Positions 1-6,961 of a stretch of 11,009 nucleotides of DNA are shown piece after piece; the first letter of the stretch is position 1, and the number at the start of each line of letters is the position of its first letter. The notes under the pieces are model-generated. The model saw only the letters and a list, made by a program, of their open reading frames with translations. It ran no database searches and was not told the origin of the DNA. The stretch comes from an uncultured Eubacterium sp. (lineage in GTDB: Bacteria > Bacillota > Clostridia > Peptostreptococcales > Anaerovoracaceae): assembly GCA_905193765.1 (NCBI GenBank), contig CAJJPZ010000069.1, positions 1 to 11,009 of the forward strand, read 5' to 3'. A program made the translations under genes and the position numbers.

Positions 1-24
1 TACTAACTCCGGTATCTTTATCAT
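1..24 (-). CDS. Possible start of the next operon gene (partial, runs off the left edge)
   Basis: An ATG overlaps the stop codon of the acyl carrier protein gene in an ATGA arrangement, and eight open codons (MIKIPELV) follow before the window ends. A usable ribosome site (AAAGG, 7 bases before this ATG) lies in the last codons of the carrier protein gene. There is a competing reading: a GGAG at 7-10 could serve a start codon just beyond the edge, which would give a gap of about 20 bases like the other gaps in this operon. Either way the operon probably continues leftwards. The product cannot be named from eight residues. Confidence 0.3.
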
Positions 25-251
25 CCTGCCACCTTTTCTGTGATGTATTTGTACATCTTGCTTACTGAATCCACTTCCGTCATATCATCTATGTCTATGC
101 TTATCTTGAATTCATCTTCGATGTCTGTGATCATATTGAAGAGCGACAGTGAATCCACGCCAAGCTCTCCGAAATTGTCAGTTTCCTCAAGTTCCTTCGT
201 ATCCACTCCGAACCTGTCTGAAAGGAATTTCAGAAAATCATCATATGCCAT
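21..251 (-). CDS. Acyl carrier protein
   Basis: This is a 76-residue acidic four-helix carrier protein of normal length. The phosphopantetheine attachment motif GVDSL is intact, with the modified serine at residue 34, followed by the usual helix II (LFNMITDIEDEF) and a DSVSKMYKYI helix IV. After modification by a phosphopantetheinyl transferase it would carry acyl groups as thioesters in the cytoplasm. The start is supported by AAGGAG 8 bases upstream. It follows the acyl-AMP ligase gene by 12 bases, so the two are surely co-transcribed and the ligase is a natural loading enzyme for it. Its place beside a divergent KAS III and a DAHP synthase suggests a pathway-dedicated carrier rather than the housekeeping AcpP, but that is inference from context. 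Confidence 0.93.
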   Translation of the reverse strand: MAYDDFLKFLSDRFGVDTKELEETDNFGELGVDSLSLFNMITDIEDEFKISIDIDDMTEVDSVSKMYKYITEKVAG

Positions 252-263
252 GTCTATATCTCC

Positions 264-2081
264 TTATTCTGCCGAGCCGAACAGTATCTGCTTGTCCTGA
301 GGTATACCATCCTTGGCCCACTTGTGAAGCTGCTTCTTGTCTATCTTGCCGGCAAGAATCGTCGGAAGCTCCGACACAAAATAAACCTTGTCAGGCATCT
401 TGTAGTTTGCCAGCTGGTTGAACAGCGGTCTTATGATATCATTCTTCACCAGGCTCCTGCCTGCTTTCGGAAGGACGAACGCCACTATCTCTTCGCCCAG
501 TATCTCATTTTCTCTGCCTACCACGGCAGCGTTCTGGACACCGTCTATCTGCAGGATGTATTCCTCGATATCGCTTGGATATACATTGAAGCCGCCTCTG
601 ATGATCATGTCCTTGCATCTTCCCACTATGCAGATGTTCTCATCGTCGTAGTATCTTGCCAGATCTCCGGTATAGAGCCATCCGTCTTCGGAAAGTACTT
701 CTTTCGTCTTCTCATCGTTGTTGTAGTAGCCTGCCATGTTGTAACCTTTTATCACCAGCTCACCTACTTCACCGTGAGACACTTCATTACGTTCCTCATC
801 GACGATTTTTATCTTTATGCCGGGTATCACACGTCCTACAGTGTTCATCCTGATATCATATGAGTCGTTCATACGTGTCATGGTCACTACGCTGGTACCT
901 TCGATGAGGCCGTATGCGTTCAGCAGCGTGCAGCCAAGTTTTTCTTCTATCTGCTTTGCAAGCTGCGGACTGCAGAGTGAACCTGAAACCACCAGCTTTT
1001 TCAATGAATCGAATCTTGTGAAGTTGATTATCCTGCAGTTCAGAAGCAATGACCACATCGTCGGCTGTGTATGTACCACAGTGTTCTCGCATTTGGAGAT
1101 CTCTTTCAGTATATCGTTAGGGTTGAAAGACGACGACATCTTGAAGGTCTTGCCTATTGCAAAATCTATGAACAGGCTCAGGAAACCCTGCGCCGAGTAA
1201 AGCGGCGCTATTGAGAACGGATATTCCTCTTCTTCCGTACGCCACATCTGTGTGGTGTAGCAGGATATCTTCACTATATCATTCTGCTTCAGCATAACGC
1301 CCTTCGGCATACCTGTCGTGCCTGATGTATATGAGAGCATTGCTACATCGTCCGGCTTTATATCTTCAAGCTCAGGAACAACGCCTTCACCGCTGGCAAG
1401 CATATCTTCATAAGTGATACCCTTGTCTCCGAAGTTGTTCTTTCCGAAATACACCACATGCTTCACTTCCGGATGGGAAGTGATGAACTCGCCGACGTAT
1501 TCCCCGTAAGGGTGGCTGCCTATCTTCTCTTCGGTGATTATGATATCCGAATCTGAGTCACCGATTACATTGAAGATCTCCTGCTTTCCCCATCTTGTGT
1601 TCACAGGTACAGGATATGCTCCGATGAAGAACAGTGCGAAATACAGCAGTATGTATTCTATCCTGTTGGACATTATCAGTGCCACTCGCTTCGACTTTCC
1701 TGCTCCCAGTTTCATGAGACCTGCTGCCAGCCAGTTCACTGTTTCCATTATCTGTCTGTATGTGTAATGCTCACCATCGAAGATTATCGCATCCTTGTCG
1801 GGATCAGCTTCGCATATCTCTGTGATGAAAGCTCTGATTATGACATCATCCACGCCTATCTCATGATTCATCAGCTCGATGATATCGTTCAGAGTCAGTT
1901 CATCGTCACCCGGCCTTTCTATATGAAGACCATATACTTCGTTTATTTTACTTATCAGAGCGTCTACTGCTTCCACCTCATATCCGAGTTCTTTGGTAAG
2001 ATTTCTTGAAAAAGGCACGGAAGCTGCCGGAAAAATTCCGGCAGCAACGCTCATGACATCATTTTCTGTATAAATTTTCAT
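264..2081 (-). CDS. Acyl-AMP ligase (ANL superfamily) with N-terminal degenerate ACP-like domain
   Basis: The 605-residue protein belongs to the adenylate-forming superfamily, which activates a carboxylic acid with ATP and passes the acyl group to CoA or a carrier phosphopantetheine. Core motifs are in order: phosphate loop SYTSGTTGMPKG (250-261), NAYGLIEGT (388-396), YTGDLA (470-475), GRCKDMIIRGGFNVYP (487-502), and the C-terminal lid with the expected catalytic lysine K579 in PTILAGKIDKK. The motif YGLIEG departs from the usual YGMTE. The first 76 or so residues are extra: residues 31-54 align without gaps to helix II of acyl carrier proteins, but Val36 stands where the modified serine should be. 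GAGG lies 7 bases before the start. The gene follows the ketosynthase by 22 bases and precedes the carrier protein by 12. The substrate is unknown; fatty, aryl or amino acids are all possible. Confidence 0.9.
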   Translation of the reverse strand: MKIYTENDVMSVAAGIFPAASVPFSRNLTKELGYEVEAVDALISKINEVYGLHIERPGDDELTLNDIIELMNHEIGVDDVIIRAFITEICEADPDKDAIIFDGEHYTYRQIMETVNWLAAGLMKLGAGKSKRVALIMSNRIEYILLYFALFFIGAYPVPVNTRWGKQEIFNVIGDSDSDIIITEEKIGSHPYGEYVGEFITSHPEVKHVVYFGKNNFGDKGITYEDMLASGEGVVPELEDIKPDDVAMLSYTSGTTGMPKGVMLKQNDIVKISCYTTQMWRTEEEEYPFSIAPLYSAQGFLSLFIDFAIGKTFKMSSSFNPNDILKEISKCENTVVHTQPTMWSLLLNCRIINFTRFDSLKKLVVSGSLCSPQLAKQIEEKLGCTLLNAYGLIEGTSVVTMTRMNDSYDIRMNTVGRVIPGIKIKIVDEERNEVSHGEVGELVIKGYNMAGYYNNDEKTKEVLSEDGWLYTGDLARYYDDENICIVGRCKDMIIRGGFNVYPSDIEEYILQIDGVQNAAVVGRENEILGEEIVAFVLPKAGRSLVKNDIIRPLFNQLANYKMPDKVYFVSELPTILAGKIDKKQLHKWAKDGIPQDKQILFGSAE

Positions 2082-2103
2082 TGATGCACCTCACTTGTCT
2101 TTA

Positions 2104-3114
2104 TTACAGCACGAATGATGCATATCCGAATGTAAGACCGTTGGCAGCACCGAACATCACTACTCTCTGACCGGAACCCAGAGACAGCTCACCGCTTTCC
2201 AGGGCTCTTGTGAGAGCTATCGGCATGGACGCCGCTGCAGTATTTCCGAATCTGTCGCACTGCACGACTATCTTCTCGTGAGGTATCTTCAGTGTGTCGG
2301 CCAACTGGTGTATCTTGTATTTGCCCATCTGTGTGGTTATATAAAGATCCACGTCATCTATATCTATACCGTTCTTCTTCATGGAGTCGAAGTAGAACTT
2401 GGCAGCACGCATGGTGTTCTTCTGGACCATGTCAGGATCCACGTTCTTCATCGTGAACTTGTCCGGATCTGCCATGTACATCGAGCCGCCGCCCCAGATG
2501 ACTCCGATATCCCAGTAGTTGCCGTTGGTCTGGAATCTCGTGCTCATGCCGACATTTTCATCGTCAAACGCCTGCAGCAGTATAGCGCCGCCGCCGTCTC
2601 CGAATCCCAGTGTGGCGTTGGTCTCGCAGATTTCATCCTTGTCATTGTAATCCCATTTTATGTAATTGTGCATTATCTCACCTGATGTGATCAGCACTGT
2701 TTCCACGTTTCCCGAAGCGATATACGCATTTGCTATTTCAAGGGAAGTTATGAATGCATTGCAGGCATTCTTCACATCAAAGCACTTTGCGTTGGTAGCT
2801 CCCAGTTTATACTGGACAGCATTGGCAGTAGCAGGTTCGATAAAATCCTGGGATATGGATGCGAATATCAGCAGATCTATATCCTCCGGATCGATGCCTG
2901 CCATCTCTATCGCCTGCATACCTGCTTTCGCAGCAAGATCAGATGTGTTTTCTTCATCCGATGCGAAGTGTCTTTCATTGACACCGTTCAGCAGCTTTAT
3001 CGTTCCTTTCCTGACACCCAGGCGTTCGAATCCCATCTGCTCCTCAAGCTCCGCACTTGTCACGACTTTCTCAGGTATATATTTACCTGCACCTATCACT
3101 TTAGTTTTCTTCAA
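2104..3114 (-). CDS. KAS III (FabH-like) thiolase-fold enzyme lacking the canonical His; TTG start
   Basis: The 336-residue protein has the two-fold thiolase architecture of beta-ketoacyl-ACP synthase III. It opens with KVIGAGKYIPEKVVT, has the nucleophile in NACNAF (Cys118), the FGDGGGA loop (171-177), FGNTAAAS with Asn291, and a glycine-rich end (FGAANGLTFG). FabH uses Cys-His-Asn, with His and Asn 30 residues apart. Here the residue 30 before Asn291 is Thr261 (ITTQMG replaces the usual PHQAN), so the decarboxylation His appears to be absent. It may be a starter-unit acyltransferase or an unusual condensing enzyme. I prefer the TTG at 3112-3114: GGAG lies 8 bases before it and it matches FabH N-termini. 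An in-frame ATG at 3154-3156, overlapping the DAHP synthase stop, would add 14 residues but has no ribosome site. Confidence 0.88.
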   Translation of the reverse strand: MKKTKVIGAGKYIPEKVVTSAELEEQMGFERLGVRKGTIKLLNGVNERHFASDEENTSDLAAKAGMQAIEMAGIDPEDIDLLIFASISQDFIEPATANAVQYKLGATNAKCFDVKNACNAFITSLEIANAYIASGNVETVLITSGEIMHNYIKWDYNDKDEICETNATLGFGDGGGAILLQAFDDENVGMSTRFQTNGNYWDIGVIWGGGSMYMADPDKFTMKNVDPDMVQKNTMRAAKFYFDSMKKNGIDIDDVDLYITTQMGKYKIHQLADTLKIPHEKIVVQCDRFGNTAAASMPIALTRALESGELSLGSGQRVVMFGAANGLTFGYASFVL

Positions 3115-3130
3115 TTCGTATTCTCCTTTA
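3115..3130 (-). promoter_or_regulatory. Ribosome site that decides a TTG start
   Basis: On the minus strand TAAAGGAGA is followed by an 8-base spacer and TTG. The stretch just upstream of the alternative ATG (3154-3156) has no purine-rich match to 16S rRNA. This favours the TTG start of the KAS III-like gene. Confidence 0.7.
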
Positions 3131-3152
3131 AATATATTTCCCGGCTGGACTG

Positions 3153-4181
3153 TCATATCAGTTCAGCTATCTCATACAGAAATCTCTCCGTTTTATCCCA
3201 TCCCATACATGGGTCTGTTATGGATTTTCCGTAAATGCCGCCGTCCACGGGCTGGTTCCCGTCTTCGATATAGCTTTCCACCATGAAGCCTTTCACCAGT
3301 TTCCGCACGTCAGCCGAATATCTGCAGCTGCCCAGCACGTCTCTGCATATGCGTTCCTGTTCATACCACCGTTTGCCAGAGTTGGAATGGTTCACATCCA
3401 CCACCACGGCCATGTTCGTCAGATCCTTCTGTGAATACATCTCGTAAAGTCTGCAGAGATGTTCATAGTGGTAGTTGGGTACTGTAGCCCCTGTGATGTC
3501 CACTGCACCTCTGAGTATACCGTGGGAAAAAGGATTGCCCTCTGATTCCACTTCGTATCCTCTATACATGAACACATGCTGCTTCTGAGTGGCTGCGATG
3601 GAATTGAGCATGACTTCGAAACTTCCCCCTGTAGGATATTTCATACCTACAGGGATATCGAGTCCGCTGGATATGAATCTGTGCTGCTGGTTCTCTGTAG
3701 ACCTGGCTCCCACCGCTGCATAGGACAGCAGATCCGAAAAGTACCGGTAGTAGTCCGGATACAATATCTCATCCGCCGAGGTCAGACCAGTTTCCTCTAT
3801 CACTCTTATGTGCATCTGTCTCACCCGGATCAGGCCTTCCAGCATGTCGTCCTCGCCCAGCACGTTCGGCCGGTGAAGCATCCCCTTGTAGCCTGTACCC
3901 AGCGTCCGGGGCTTGTTGGTGTAGACTCTCGGTATCAGCAGCAGTCTGTCTTTTACTTTGGCCTGCAGCTTCGAAAGCCGGGAAACATAATCGACCACAG
4001 CATCTTCTCTGTCAGCCGAACACGGCCCGATGATCATCAGCAGACGATCATCTTTTCCTGAAAGGATTGCTTTCATCTGCCGCTCTCTTTCCGCCTTGCA
4101 CCTGTGATACTTTTCCTTTAACGGATACTGCTCTTTTATCTCCTTTGGGATAGGCAGTTTTCTTCTGAATAAAACGCTCAT
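3153..4181 (-). CDS. aroF: 3-deoxy-7-phosphoheptulonate (DAHP) synthase, class I (AroF/G/H type)
   Basis: The enzyme condenses phosphoenolpyruvate with erythrose 4-phosphate to DAHP, the first committed step to chorismate and aromatic compounds. The 342-residue length is normal for the class I alpha type. Signature segments are GPCSADRED (52-60), KPRTLGTGYKGM (90-101), GARSTENQQHR (158-168) and GIYGKSITDP (315-324). The four metal ligands known from E. coli AroG have clear counterparts: Cys54, His265 (VDVNHSN), Glu302 (MVESYIEDG) and Asp323. GGAG lies 10 bases before the ATG. It is the first gene of the left operon, under the promoter at 4233-4261. Its stop is about 40 bases before the TTG start of the KAS III-like gene. 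A supply enzyme at the head of a ligase/ketosynthase/ACP operon suggests, but does not prove, a chorismate-derived product. It could also be the housekeeping enzyme. Confidence 0.95.
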   Translation of the reverse strand: MSVLFRRKLPIPKEIKEQYPLKEKYHRCKAERERQMKAILSGKDDRLLMIIGPCSADREDAVVDYVSRLSKLQAKVKDRLLLIPRVYTNKPRTLGTGYKGMLHRPNVLGEDDMLEGLIRVRQMHIRVIEETGLTSADEILYPDYYRYFSDLLSYAAVGARSTENQQHRFISSGLDIPVGMKYPTGGSFEVMLNSIAATQKQHVFMYRGYEVESEGNPFSHGILRGAVDITGATVPNYHYEHLCRLYEMYSQKDLTNMAVVVDVNHSNSGKRWYEQERICRDVLGSCRYSADVRKLVKGFMVESYIEDGNQPVDGGIYGKSITDPCMGWDKTERFLYEIAELI

Positions 4182-4205
4182 TTTCTGTTTTCTCCATTTC
4201 AGTCC

Positions 4206-4227
4206 AGTTAGTTATTGCTAACTAACT
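4206..4227. promoter_or_regulatory. Perfect inverted repeat, probable operator of the DAHP synthase operon
   Basis: The arms AGTTAGTTA and TAACTAACT are perfect 9-base complements around a TTGC centre. The element starts 5 bases downstream of the -10 hexamer, so it covers the expected transcription start and the first bases of the mRNA. A repressor bound here would block initiation. TTAGTTAG-like palindromes are typical of MarR-family operators, but no regulator gene is in the window. An alternative is a short 5' mRNA hairpin. Confidence 0.6.
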
Positions 4228-4232
4228 CTGAT

Positions 4233-4261
4233 AGAATACCGTATTTTTTTTCAATTGTCAA
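4233..4261 (-). promoter_or_regulatory. Sigma-A promoter of the DAHP synthase/KAS III/ligase/ACP operon
   Basis: The minus strand reads TTGACA (4256-4261), a 17-base A-rich spacer, and TATTCT (4233-4238). This is a consensus -35 and near-consensus -10 at ideal spacing. The start point would fall near 4226, giving a leader of roughly 45 bases before the ATG at 4181. Confidence 0.82.
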
Positions 4262-4315
4262 GCAACAATCTAACCCTAAGATCACTTTTTTAAATCACAT
4301 GAATTTTCGTATTAT

Positions 4316-4350
4316 GCAAAAACCCTGTAATCGCAATGAATACAGGGTTT
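4316..4350 (-). terminator. Intrinsic terminator of the csoR-copA operon
   Basis: A perfect 10-bp stem (AAACCCTGTA at 4320-4329 with TACAGGGTTT at 4341-4350) has an 11-base loop. On the minus strand it ends in a run of five T. It lies about 35 bases after the copA stop and separates the copper operon from the promoter of the next operon. Between this hairpin and that promoter I see nothing else. Confidence 0.8.
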
Positions 4351-4385
4351 CTGAAAATGATATTGTTTTTTTGTGTTTTTATACT

Positions 4386-4595
4386 CTATTTTACCGATGT
4401 CACTTCGTAATCCTTAGCTTCAACAGTTTCTTTCAGCACATCGCTGCTGATATCTTCGCTGAGTTTCACCACTGCTGTGCCGTTTTCATGGCTTACGATA
4501 GCTTCTGTCACCTGCGGGATGCTTTCCAGTGCTTTCTTTACTGTAGCTTCGCAGTGCCCGCACATCATGCCTTTGATCTCCATTGTCTTTTCCAT
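4386..4595 (-). CDS. Possible separate CopZ-like copper chaperone from an internal start in copA
   Basis: Within copA, in the same frame, AAAAGGAG (4605-4612) is followed by a 9-base spacer and an ATG at codon 780. Translation there would give a 69-residue protein starting MEKTMEIKG, with the metal motif MCGHC. This is the usual size and beginning of free-standing CopZ chaperones, which pass Cu(I) to CopA in the cytoplasm. The ribosome site is as good as those of the genes nearby. Either it is a functional second start or it is the relic of a copZ gene that fused to copA by loss of a stop codon. The sequence alone cannot separate these. Confidence 0.42.
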   Translation of the reverse strand: MEKTMEIKGMMCGHCEATVKKALESIPQVTEAIVSHENGTAVVKLSEDISSDVLKETVEAKDYEVTSVK

Positions 4596-6932
4596 AGTTT
4601 CTTTCTCCTTTTCATGATTTATCTCTTCTACCAGGGTGGCCAGTTCCACCTGGTCCTTCAGCTTTTTATCCCTGCCGGCATTTTTCATATCAAGCAGATT
4701 CAGCCTCAATGCGTTGGTAACGACACAGAAGCTGGAAAGACTCATTGCAGCAGCTCCGAACATAGGATTGAGCTGCAGTCCGAATACAGGTATCCATATG
4801 CCCGCTGCGAGGGGTATGCCTATCACATTGTATATGAACGCCCAGAAAAGATTCTGATGTATGTTCCTGAGCGTGGCACGGCTCAGCCTTATGGCAGCCG
4901 GTACGTCTGTCAGTCTGCTCTTCATCAGCACCACATCCGCTGCATCTATCGCTATATCTGTACCTGCGCCTATGGCGATGCCGATATCGGCTCTTGTCAG
5001 CGCCGGCGCATCGTTTATGCCGTCGCCTACCATAGCTGTCCTGCCCTTTTCTTTCAGACGTTTTATAACAGTTTCCTTGCCGTCAGGGAGCACGCCTGCG
5101 ATGACTTCATCAACGCCTGCCTGTCTGCCTATGGCTGCTGCTGTCTTCTGGTTGTCGCCTGTGAGCATCACGACTTTTATACCCATGTCCTGCAGTTCCT
5201 TTATCGCCTGCGGGCTCTCATCCTTTATCACATCAGCCACGGCTATCATACCTATGAACCGGTCGTCTCTGCTGAAGAAAAGTGGTGTCTTGCCGTCCCC
5301 GGCCAGGGCTTCTGCCTGCTTTTTCACACTGTCATCCATACCGGAAGCTCCGCTTATCAGTGCAGTGTTTCCGCCTTTTATCACCGCTCCGCTGCATGCC
5401 CCTGTAAGGCCGTTTCCCGGAAGTGCTTTGAAATCAGTGACCTCGCTGCCTGATATCCCTCTGCTTTCAGCTTCTTTTATGACAGCCTGTGCCAGCGGAT
5501 GTTCACTCATTTTTTCCAGACTGTATGCCATCTCAAGGAGTTCATTTTCCGTGATATTTTCTGCAGGTACTATGTCAGTCACGACAGGCTCGCCCTTTGT
5601 TATCGTGCCAGTCTTGTCCATTGCTATTATCTGCATCTTACCGGTCTCTTCAAGAGATACAGCTGTCTTGAACATGGTACCGTGCTTTGCACCCATGCCG
5701 TTTCCTACCATGATAGCTACAGGCGTTGCCAGACCCAGCGCACACGGACAGCTTATGACAAGTACCGAGATAGCTCTTGAAAGTGAAAATCCGAAGGACT
5801 GTCCTGTGAGCATCCACACTATGAAAGTTATCACGGCTATGGTTATGACTGCCGGTACGAATATCCCCGATACCTTGTCGGCGATCTTTGCTATAGGAGC
5901 TTTGGTTGCGGCCGCATCGCTGACCATCTGTATTATCTGTGACAGCGTCGTATCTTCGCCTACCCTGAGGGCTTCGCAGCGGATGAATCCCGACTGGTTC
6001 ACCGTTGCGGCGGATACTCTGTCGCCTTCTGCTTTGTCGACCGGTATACTTTCTCCTGTCAGAGCCGCTTCATTGACCGCGCTGTTTCCTGAAACAACGA
6101 TGCCGTCCACCGGTATGTTCTCTCCCGGGCGCACGACGAAGATATCGCCTTTTTTAACCTGCTCTACAGGGACTGTTACCTCTTCGCCGTCCTGTATCAC
6201 CACCGCCGTATCAGGCGCCAGCTTCATTAGCCCTTTCAGCGCATCTGTCGTCTTTCCCTTGGAGTGAGCTTCCAGCATCTTTCCTACGGTTATCAGCGTC
6301 AGTATCATTGCTGCAGATTCGAAATAGAAATCGTGCATGTATCTCATGACGCCTGCCGTATCGCCCCTGACCTGAGCATCTGTCATAGCGAACAGTATGC
6401 AAAGACTGTAAACGAAGGACGCTCCTGCTCCCAGCGCCACCAGCGTATCCATGTTCGGTGCTCTGTGCAGCAGGCTGGAAAAACCGCTTATGAAAAACTT
6501 CTGGTTTATGACCATGATGATACCTGTAAGCAACAGCTGTATCAGCCCCATGGCTACATGATTGTCTGCAAGTACATCAGGTACCGGCCATCCCCACATC
6601 ATATGTCCCATGGAAAGATACATCAGCACCACCAGAAAGCCTACCGAAGTCCATAGTCTCTTTTTAAGTTTAGGCGTCTCGTGATCCTGCAGCATTTCTT
6701 CACCGGGTAATGTACCGGCCGATCCTCTGCCCGAGCCTTTTTTCCTGGCACCGTATCCTGCTGCTTCAACTGCCGATATTATATCCTGAGCTGGTGCGCT
6801 GCCTTCAACGCCCATGGAATTCGTCAGCAGACTTACCGAACATGACATCACACCCGGCACCTTGCTGACCGCTTTTTCTACTCTGGCACTGCATGCGGCA
6901 CAGCTCATTCCTGTTACTGTATACTGATCCAT
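4386..6932 (-). CDS. copA: Cu(I)-exporting P1B-type ATPase with fused C-terminal CopZ-like domain
   Basis: The 848-residue membrane pump uses ATP to move Cu(I) out of the cytoplasm. Domains in order: N-terminal heavy-metal domain (GMSCAAC, Cys11 and Cys14), eight transmembrane helices from about residue 93, actuator motif TGES (292-295), metal site CPC (395-397) in helix 6, phosphorylation site DKTGT (439-443), HP motif (478-479), GDGIND (636-641), then YN (701-702) and MSLSS (730-734). CPC with YN and MSxSS is the Cu(I)-specific 1B-1 signature. The pump fold ends near residue 745. A charged linker then leads to a second complete metal domain (GMMCGHC, Cys791 and Cys794). That tail is CopZ-like and may also be made alone. 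AAAGGAG precedes the start by 10 bases. csoR ends 29 bases upstream, so the genes form one copper-induced operon. Confidence 0.95.
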   Translation of the reverse strand: MDQYTVTGMSCAACSARVEKAVSKVPGVMSCSVSLLTNSMGVEGSAPAQDIISAVEAAGYGARKKGSGRGSAGTLPGEEMLQDHETPKLKKRLWTSVGFLVVLMYLSMGHMMWGWPVPDVLADNHVAMGLIQLLLTGIIMVINQKFFISGFSSLLHRAPNMDTLVALGAGASFVYSLCILFAMTDAQVRGDTAGVMRYMHDFYFESAAMILTLITVGKMLEAHSKGKTTDALKGLMKLAPDTAVVIQDGEEVTVPVEQVKKGDIFVVRPGENIPVDGIVVSGNSAVNEAALTGESIPVDKAEGDRVSAATVNQSGFIRCEALRVGEDTTLSQIIQMVSDAAATKAPIAKIADKVSGIFVPAVITIAVITFIVWMLTGQSFGFSLSRAISVLVISCPCALGLATPVAIMVGNGMGAKHGTMFKTAVSLEETGKMQIIAMDKTGTITKGEPVVTDIVPAENITENELLEMAYSLEKMSEHPLAQAVIKEAESRGISGSEVTDFKALPGNGLTGACSGAVIKGGNTALISGASGMDDSVKKQAEALAGDGKTPLFFSRDDRFIGMIAVADVIKDESPQAIKELQDMGIKVVMLTGDNQKTAAAIGRQAGVDEVIAGVLPDGKETVIKRLKEKGRTAMVGDGINDAPALTRADIGIAIGAGTDIAIDAADVVLMKSRLTDVPAAIRLSRATLRNIHQNLFWAFIYNVIGIPLAAGIWIPVFGLQLNPMFGAAAMSLSSFCVVTNALRLNLLDMKNAGRDKKLKDQVELATLVEEINHEKEKETMEKTMEIKGMMCGHCEATVKKALESIPQVTEAIVSHENGTAVVKLSEDISSDVLKETVEAKDYEVTSVK

Positions 6933-6961
6933 AATACAAAATCTCCTTTAAGCCTGATTTT

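Noticed and set aside
4215..5453. Plus-strand ORF of 412 codons starting in the intergenic region
   Set aside because: Cys/His/Tyr-rich translation without domains, mostly antisense to copA; it reads straight through the terminator and promoter region.
4861..6267. Long plus-strand ORF (468 codons) opposite copA, rich in Ser, Ala, Thr and Pro
   Set aside because: It lies wholly antisense to a strongly conserved copA frame, has a composition typical of a shadow frame, no recognisable domain and no ribosome site that I can see.
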